Origin: Microvirga sp.
GTDB lineage: Bacteria; Pseudomonadota; Alphaproteobacteria; Rhizobiales; Beijerinckiaceae
Length of the DNA stretch: 64,000 nt
Assembly: GCF_014699075.1 (NCBI RefSeq)
Contig: NZ_JACXAB010000006.1
Coordinates: 1 to 64,000, forward strand
Direction: 5' to 3'
The notes under the pieces are model-generated. The model made no database searches. It worked only from the letters and a program-made list of their open reading frames with translations, and was not told where the DNA came from. Positions 59,385 through 64,000 of the stretch are shown here, in pieces. Each line of letters starts with the position of its first letter. Positions within the stretch are counted from its first letter, which is position 1. The position numbers were made by a program, and so were the translations under genes.

Positions 59385-59924
59385 ATGAACGAATCCGTCA
59401 TCATCCGTCAGCTGACCCCAAAGGAAGCCCACGAGCAGATCGGCGCCCTGTCGGCCGTGCTGATCGATTGCGTCGAAGGCGGCGCTTCGGTGAGCTTCAT
59501 GCTGCCCCTGACTCAGGAACGAGCCGATGCCTTCTGGCAGGGGGTCGCAGACGGAGTCGCGGCCGGGGAGCGGATCCTGCTCGTCGCGCAGGATGCATTC
59601 ACCGGCAGGGTCATCGGCACCGTTCAGGTGATCCTCAAGCAGCCTGAGAACCAGCCCCACCGGGCCGACATCGCCAAGATGCTCGTTCACAACCAGGCCC
59701 GGCGTCGCGGCGTCGGCGCCGCCCTGATGCGGGCGGCCGAAGAAGCGGCGGCAAAAGCCGGCAAGACGGTGCTCGTGCTCGACACGGTGACCGGCAGTGA
59801 CGGTGAGCGTCTGTATGAGCGAGCCGGCTGGGTGAAGTCGGGCATCATCCCGAACTATGCCCTCTGGCCGAAGGGCGGGTTCTGCGACACGACCGTGTTC
59901 TACAAGCAGATTTCAGCCGTCTGA
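59385..59924 (+). CDS. GNAT-family N-acetyltransferase
   Basis: A 179-residue acyltransferase that would transfer acetyl from acetyl-CoA to an amine. The CoA-binding motif is in ADIAKMLVHNQARRRGVGAALM (Q/R-x2-G-x-G/A, here RRRGVGA), and the closing block has LYERAGWVKSGIIPNYAL. The substrate is not known. The adjacent regulator, 10 bp upstream, probably controls it. The start at 59385 gives the normal N-terminus for this family. Confidence 0.9.
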   Translation: MNESVIIRQLTPKEAHEQIGALSAVLIDCVEGGASVSFMLPLTQERADAFWQGVADGVAAGERILLVAQDAFTGRVIGTVQVILKQPENQPHRADIAKMLVHNQARRRGVGAALMRAAEEAAAKAGKTVLVLDTVTGSDGERLYERAGWVKSGIIPNYALWPKGGFCDTTVFYKQISAV

Positions 59925-60027
59925 CCGAGGTTGGGCGACGGCCATTATTGCACTCTCGGAGCGTCCAGCCTATGGCTGACATCTTGATCCATCCCGCCCT
60001 GCCGTCATCACCACCAGACTGATCATC

Positions 60028-60795
60028 ATGGAATTGTCCACTGCGGTGCTGCTCGCCGCCTCGGGCCTCGCGGCCGGCCTCGTCAACGCCATTGCGGGCG
60101 GCGGCACCTTCTTCACCTTCTCGGCCCTCGTTGCCGCCGGTCTTCCGCCGGTTGTGGCCAATGCCACCAGCGCCGTGGCCGTCACGCCGGCGAACCTGTC
60201 CAGCGCCTGGGCTTACCGGCGGGAGCTCGCGGCCAATGCCCGGCGCTTTGCGGCACTTGGGATCGTCAGCCTCATCGGCGGCTTGGGCGGCGCCTATATT
60301 CTCACCGTCACCAACAACGATGCCTTCCGGCAGCTCGTGCCGTGGCTGCTGCTCTTCGCCACTCTGCTCTTTGCCGCAAGCCCGAAGATCGTCGCGCTCG
60401 CACGCGCCATCGGCAAGCACGAGGGCGACCATCCCTCCACCAAGGCCTGGGCCGCCGGCCTCGCCTTCCAAACGGGTGTTGCGGTCTATGGCGGCTTCTT
60501 CGGCGCGGGCATGGGCATCGTCATGCTGGCGGCGCTCGCCATCACCGAGGGTGACGACTTCCATCTGATCAACTCAGCCAAGCACCTCTGCTCCACGCTG
60601 ATCCAGCTCGTTGCCGTCGTGCTGTTTGTGATCGCCGGTCTCGTGAGCTGGCCGGAGACGATCATCGTCGGCGCAGCCTCGGTGATCGGCGGTTATCTCG
60701 GTGTGGTTTTCGGCCGTCGCCTGCCGGCAAGCAGCATCCGCTGGCTGGTGATTGCGGTCGGCGCCGCACTGACACTGTATTTCTTTATCCGCTGA
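60028..60795 (+). CDS. TSUP (TauE/SafE)-family anion exporter
   Basis: A 255-residue inner-membrane protein with about eight helices in two repeats. The opening LAAGLVNAIAGGGTFFTFSAL and ANATSAVAVTPANLSSAWAY are the family signature region, with a second half including VYGGFFGAGMGIVMLAALAI. TSUP proteins carry sulfite, sulfoacetate, taurine-derived or other organic anions, usually outward. It has no partner gene. Its location near cysteine synthase and a YeeE/YedE transporter fits a sulfur role. Confidence 0.9.
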   Translation: MELSTAVLLAASGLAAGLVNAIAGGGTFFTFSALVAAGLPPVVANATSAVAVTPANLSSAWAYRRELAANARRFAALGIVSLIGGLGGAYILTVTNNDAFRQLVPWLLLFATLLFAASPKIVALARAIGKHEGDHPSTKAWAAGLAFQTGVAVYGGFFGAGMGIVMLAALAITEGDDFHLINSAKHLCSTLIQLVAVVLFVIAGLVSWPETIIVGAASVIGGYLGVVFGRRLPASSIRWLVIAVGAALTLYFFIR

Positions 60796-60916
60796 ATTCG
60801 ATAACCATATTCGAAATAGCGCGGTCCCGAGCGGCTTTTTGCCGGCCGCTGCCCGATTCACGCCACAACCATGCTCCTTCCTGCACGTCTCGATTCTGAG
60901 TTGTCGCAAAAAGGAA

Positions 60917-61375
60917 ATGACCGTGGCTGAATCCCCAAACATGTCAGGACTCGACGGAACGCAATCGGTGAGCGCCCTCGGCCTGCGGTGGGCTGCCTTG
61001 CGCGGCATGCTGAACTCGCCGCTGATCATGGTCGAGGAACAGCGCTCGCTGCGGGATGAGCTGGTGCGCGAATTGTCCACGATCGAGCAGGACTTCAGCG
61101 ATCTGCCGTCGCGCAACACCATGGAGGTTTCGGCGAAGCTCGACATCGCCAAGTCGGCATTGCGCGAGCGCGTTCAGAACGGAGAAACCTGGCTCATCGA
61201 CCTGATCGACAGCATCCAGGCCGATCTGCATTCGCTTCATGCGAAGGCGCCTGCTGCCGCAACCCATTCGGCGGGCCGCTCTCCGGCCAATCTGAGCCGC
61301 CCTCAGCAGCAGCGCTCCGATGAGACGGCCAGCACACCTTCAACCACAGAGGCGACCACGTCGTCCGCTGCGTAA
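60917..61375 (+). CDS. Helical hypothetical protein
   Basis: A 152-residue soluble protein. The body is helical (SPLIMVEEQRSLRDELVREL, DIAKSALRERVQNGETWLI), and the last ~45 residues are Ser/Thr/Ala/Pro-rich and likely disordered. There is no signal peptide, membrane helix or known motif. The start is uncertain: ATG at 60917, GTG at 60923 (which places AAGGAAA at a better distance) or ATG at 60941. The hairpin at 61384-61412 follows. Function unknown. Confidence 0.6.
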   Translation: MTVAESPNMSGLDGTQSVSALGLRWAALRGMLNSPLIMVEEQRSLRDELVRELSTIEQDFSDLPSRNTMEVSAKLDIAKSALRERVQNGETWLIDLIDSIQADLHSLHAKAPAAATHSAGRSPANLSRPQQQRSDETASTPSTTEATTSSAA

Positions 61376-61383
61376 TCTAGAAA

Positions 61384-61412
61384 CGCCGCGCCTGACTCAT
61401 TCGGGCGCGGCG
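61384..61412. terminator. Hairpin between convergent genes
   Basis: CGCCGCGCC and GGCGCGGCG form a perfect 9-bp stem around an 11-base loop. It lies between the stop codons of the helical protein and cysK and may end both transcripts. T-tracts on either side are short. Confidence 0.6.
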
Positions 61413-61441
61413 CATAAATGCAGGGATGCAACGTTCCTGCG

Positions 61442-62470
61442 CTACACGAGTCCCGGATCGATGGTGCTCTTCGTATCGAGCCATGCGGGAACAGGCAGGT
61501 TCTTAGCCCGCAGGAACTCCGGGTTGAACAGCTTGGACTGGTAGCGCGTGCCGGAATCGCAGAGCACCGTGACGATGGTGTGCCCGGGCCCCAGATGCTT
61601 GGCGAGCCGAATCGCACCCGCAACATTGATGCCTGACGATCCGCCGAGACAGAGCCCCTCGTGCTCCAGCAGATCGAAGATGATCGGCAGCGCCTCCTCG
61701 TCCGGGATCTGGAACGCCACATCGATGGGCGCGCCTTCCAGGTTCTGTGTTACCCGCCCCTGACCGATGCCTTCGGTGATCGACGTGCCGGTCGCCTTGA
61801 GCTCGCCCGTCTGAACCCAGTTCGCGATGGCGGAGCCCATGGGATCGGCAAGCGCAATCGTGATGTTCGGGTTGCGCTCCTTCAACGCCATGCCGACGCC
61901 AGCAAGCGTCCCGCCCGTGCCGACTGCGCTGACAAAGCCGTCGACCTTGCCGCTCGTCTGTTCCCAGATCTCAGGCCCGGTTGTCTCGATATGCGCCTGC
62001 CGGTTGGCGACGTTGTCGAACTGGTTCGCCCAGATGGCACCGTTCGGCTCTTCCTTCGCCAGACGCTCCGCCAGGCGGCCTGAGACCTTCACGTAGTTGT
62101 TGGGATTGGCATAGGGCACCGCTGGCACCTCGATCAGCTCGGCGCCTGCAAGCCGCAGCATGTCCTTCTTCTCCTGGCTCTGCGTCTCCGGGATCACGAT
62201 CACGGTCCTGAAGTCCATCGCGTTGGCGACGAGCGCCAGGCCGATGCCGGTGTTACCCGCCGTGCCTTCGACGATGACCCCGCCCGGGCGCAACGCGCCA
62301 CGCCTGACCGCATCCTGGATGATGAAGAGCGCCGCCCGGTCCTTCACCGACTGGCCCGGGTTCATGAACTCGGCCTTGCCGAGAATCGTGCAGCGGGTGA
62401 GTTCCGAGGCGTGGCGGAGCTTGATGAGGGGCGTCTTGCCGATGGCGGAGGGAACGTCAGGCTGAATCAT
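61442..62470 (-). CDS. cysK: Cysteine synthase (O-acetylserine sulfhydrylase)
   Basis: A 342-residue pyridoxal-phosphate enzyme joining O-acetylserine with sulfide to form cysteine. The PLP lysine lies in the motif NPGQSVKDRAA (near residue 43), the phosphate-binding loop in EGTAGNTGIGLA, and the later SAVGTGGTLAGVG block also contacts PLP. The variant EGTAGNTG, in place of the common PTSGNTG, and the length of 342 fit a subgroup of alphaproteobacterial enzymes. Symbol by family; the paralogue type (cysK or cysK2) is not decided. It diverges from the YeeE-type gene. Confidence 0.92.
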   Translation of the reverse strand: MIQPDVPSAIGKTPLIKLRHASELTRCTILGKAEFMNPGQSVKDRAALFIIQDAVRRGALRPGGVIVEGTAGNTGIGLALVANAMDFRTVIVIPETQSQEKKDMLRLAGAELIEVPAVPYANPNNYVKVSGRLAERLAKEEPNGAIWANQFDNVANRQAHIETTGPEIWEQTSGKVDGFVSAVGTGGTLAGVGMALKERNPNITIALADPMGSAIANWVQTGELKATGTSITEGIGQGRVTQNLEGAPIDVAFQIPDEEALPIIFDLLEHEGLCLGGSSGINVAGAIRLAKHLGPGHTIVTVLCDSGTRYQSKLFNPEFLRAKNLPVPAWLDTKSTIDPGLV

Positions 62471-62499
62471 CAGGTCATACCTCGGTGCAGGACAGGAAA

Positions 62500-62536
62500 G
62501 CTCTCAGCCCATCCTGAAGGGCAGCGCGCTGAGAGC
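62500..62536 (-). promoter_or_regulatory. Leader hairpin upstream of cysK
   Basis: GCTCTCAGC (62500-62508) pairs with GCTGAGAGC (62528-62536), and an inner GCCC/GGGC could pair too. It would fold in the cysK 5' leader 30 bp before the ATG. I cannot match it to a known riboswitch; it may be attenuator or operator. Confidence 0.45.
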
Positions 62537-62545
62537 CCAGCTCTT

Positions 62546-62570
62546 TAATCACATACTTAAAATGTGATTA
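62546..62570. promoter_or_regulatory. 25-bp palindromic operator between cysK and the YeeE-type gene
   Basis: TAATCACAT (62546-62554) and ATGTGATTA (62562-62570) are perfectly inverted around 7 bases. Palindromes of this size and AT-richness are usual for ArsR/MarR/Fnr-type repressors. It could regulate both divergent genes in response to sulfur compounds. Confidence 0.7.
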
Positions 62571-62588
62571 TTGAAGCAATTACATATC

Positions 62589-62617
62589 TTGACGTTCTTT
62601 ATAACGAACGCCATGTT
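62589..62617 (+). promoter_or_regulatory. Probable promoter of the YeeE-type gene with inverted repeat
   Basis: TTGACG (62589-62594) and CATGTT (62612-62617) are 17 bases apart and could be -35 and -10. Between them lie inverted CGTTC (62593-62597) and GAACG (62606-62610), which would place a repressor on the promoter. Confidence 0.45.
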
Positions 62618-62677
62618 GGTTGTGCAAGGCGCATGAGGCACCTGGCACTTCATTTCCACGCAGCTTTAGGAACCACC

Positions 62678-63913
62678 ATGTCCAGCTCTGCAGTGGCGTC
62701 GCCTCTTTCCGCAGGAAACCGCGCGAGCCTGACCACCAACGCTCCGGCCACCTTCGCGGCTGCAGCCGGGATCATCGGCGGCGCAGCGCTGCTGGGTGCC
62801 ATTATCAATCCGCGCCAAGCGGCGCTTTATGTGCTCGGCGCAGCCCTCGGCCTCGTGCTCTATCATGCGGCCTTCGGCTTCACCTCGGCCTGGCGCGTCT
62901 TCATCGCGGACCGCCGGGGCGAAGGCCTGCGAGCCCAGATGGTGATGCTCGCCATAGCGTCCGTGCTCTTTTTCCCTGTGCTCGCTGAGGGCACCCTGTT
63001 CGGCCAGCCGGTTGCCGGCAACGTGTCGCCGGCGGGCATCGGCGTGGTGTTCGGCGCCTTCATCTTCGGCATCGGAATGCAGCTCGGCGGCGGCTGTGCC
63101 TCCGGTACCCTCTACACGGTGGGTGGCGGCTCGACCCGCATGCTGATCACGCTCGCAGCCTTCATCGCGGGCTCCGCCATCGGCGCCGCGCATCTGCACT
63201 GGTGGGTGGCATTGCCGAGCCTGCCGGCGATTTCTATCATCAAGTCTTGGGGCCTCTGGACAGCACTCGCCTTCCAGCTCGTAATCTTTGCCCTGATCGC
63301 GGCGGTGACTGTCGTGGTCGAGAAGCGTCGGCATGGTCGCCTCATCACGGCTGATCCGTCGCCGCGTCACGGCCTTGCCCGCTTCCTGCGTGGCCCCTGG
63401 CCCATCGTGGCAGGTGCGGTGGCGCTGGCGCTGCTGAACTTCGTAACGCTCTATCTGGCCGGCCGTCCCTGGGGCGTGACCTCGGCTTTCGCGCTGTGGG
63501 GCTCGAAGATCGCGGCCGTTATCGGCTTCGACGTGGCGAGCTGGCCCTACTGGTCGTCGCCGGCTCGTCAGGCTGAGCTCACCGGCAGCATCTTCAATGA
63601 CATCACCACGGTGATGGATTTCGGCATCATCTTCGGTGCCCTGCTCGCCGCCTCCCTCGCCGGACGCTTCGCTCCGGCTTGGAAGGTTCCCCTGCGCTCG
63701 GCTGTGGCTGCCGTGGCCGGTGGCCTCCTCCTCGGCTATGGCGCACGCCTTGCCTATGGCTGCAACATCGGGGCCTATTTCTCCGGCATTGCCTCGGGCA
63801 GCCTGCACGGCTGGGTCTGGCTCGTCGCGGCCTTTGCCGGCAATGTCCTCGGCACCCGCGTGCGTCCCCTCTTCGGCCTCGAAGTGGAGCGCGTGAAGCT
63901 CACCGGCTGCTGA
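62678..63913 (+). CDS. YeeE/YedE-family sulfur transporter
   Basis: A 411-residue inner-membrane protein with about ten or eleven helices. Two conserved blocks carry cysteines: LGGGCASGTLYTVGGGSTRM in the first half and RLAYGCNIGAYFSGIASGSL in the second, as in thiosulfate-transporting YeeE (TsuA) and YedE proteins. Sulfur-compound uptake is therefore likely. The start is the ATG at 62678, with AGGAACC upstream; the frame from 62564 crosses the promoter palindromes. It is divergent from cysK. A strong terminator follows. Confidence 0.9.
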   Translation: MSSSAVASPLSAGNRASLTTNAPATFAAAAGIIGGAALLGAIINPRQAALYVLGAALGLVLYHAAFGFTSAWRVFIADRRGEGLRAQMVMLAIASVLFFPVLAEGTLFGQPVAGNVSPAGIGVVFGAFIFGIGMQLGGGCASGTLYTVGGGSTRMLITLAAFIAGSAIGAAHLHWWVALPSLPAISIIKSWGLWTALAFQLVIFALIAAVTVVVEKRRHGRLITADPSPRHGLARFLRGPWPIVAGAVALALLNFVTLYLAGRPWGVTSAFALWGSKIAAVIGFDVASWPYWSSPARQAELTGSIFNDITTVMDFGIIFGALLAASLAGRFAPAWKVPLRSAVAAVAGGLLLGYGARLAYGCNIGAYFSGIASGSLHGWVWLVAAFAGNVLGTRVRPLFGLEVERVKLTGC

Positions 63914-63929
63914 ACGAGTCACCGGGTTT

Positions 63930-63965
63930 GAGAAGGTCTTCCGGTACAAGCCGGAAGACCTTCTC
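63930..63965 (+). terminator. Strong terminator after the YeeE-type gene
   Basis: GAGAAGGTCTTCCGG and CCGGAAGACCTTCTC form a perfect 15-bp stem with a 6-base loop, followed by GTTTCT. It is the strongest hairpin in the window, 17 bp after the stop codon. Bases 63966-64000 hold nothing further that I can identify. Confidence 0.85.
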
Positions 63966-64000
63966 GTTTCTGAGCAGGGTGCGGATTCCGGCTTCGTCCG

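Noticed and set aside
62500..62536. SAM-type riboswitch upstream of cysK
   Set aside because: Only a hairpin is visible; I could not find the conserved core of SAM-I or SAM-II riboswitches.

Overview
This 64 kb window looks like chromosomal DNA of a GC-rich alphaproteobacterium, most likely a member of the Hyphomicrobiales (rhizobia/Methylobacterium/Microvirga-like; the genus is inference). The basis is high GC with strong third-position bias and long antisense shadow ORFs, a rhizobial-style myo-inositol locus, minCDE, large acyl-CoA catabolic clusters, and interspersed palindromic repeats between genes. I see no phage, transposase, integrase, plasmid function or CRISPR array.

Layout. 1-8447: housekeeping and transport genes (DMT exporter, SLC13 permease with TrkA-C domains, CAP-domain lipoprotein, HI0933-like flavoprotein, RecQ). 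8694-20975: a myo-inositol locus with an ABC sugar transporter, an RpiR-type regulator, two Gfo/Idh/MocA dehydrogenases and iolC-iolD-iolE-iolB. Three palindromes of the form RGAA-N6-TTCY lie in front of the regulator/transporter and between iolG and iolC. 21310-30503: one long leftward operon of a branched-chain-amino-acid-type ABC transporter followed by a thioesterase, acyl-CoA ligase, SDR, MaoC hydratase and an APH-family kinase. A rightward regulator gene made of two TetR modules (30933-32225) diverges from it. 32123-43966: a second acyl-CoA block with hydrolase, FadB-like protein and thiolase leftward, and quinone-oxidoreductase-like protein, ligase, three acyl-CoA dehydrogenases and an SDR rightward.

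The most interesting point is that the APH-type kinase (21310-22344) and the acyl-CoA dehydrogenase at 41964-43205 look like the two halves of eukaryotic ACAD10/ACAD11, encoded separately in one neighbourhood with ligases, SDRs, hydratase, thiolase and an organic-acid-type importer. This suggests a pathway in which 4-hydroxyacyl-CoAs are phosphorylated and then dehydrated/oxidised, as in bacterial levulinate catabolism. The other two dehydrogenases resemble the PimC/PimD pair of dicarboxylate beta-oxidation.

44043-64000: mostly envelope and housekeeping genes. These are a Pmp3-like proteolipid, small exported proteins, tRNA-Arg(CCG), RsuA-type pseudouridine synthase with an RsmC-like methyltransferase, two more exporters, a minimal RlpA, a two-gene membrane module with a degenerate nuclease fold, minCDE, a TAXI-type binding protein with a coiled-coil/Sel1 partner, an XRE-cupin regulator with a GNAT enzyme, and a sulfur-flavoured end (TSUP exporter, cysteine synthase, YeeE/YedE transporter) with a 25-bp palindrome in the cysK/yeeE divergent region.
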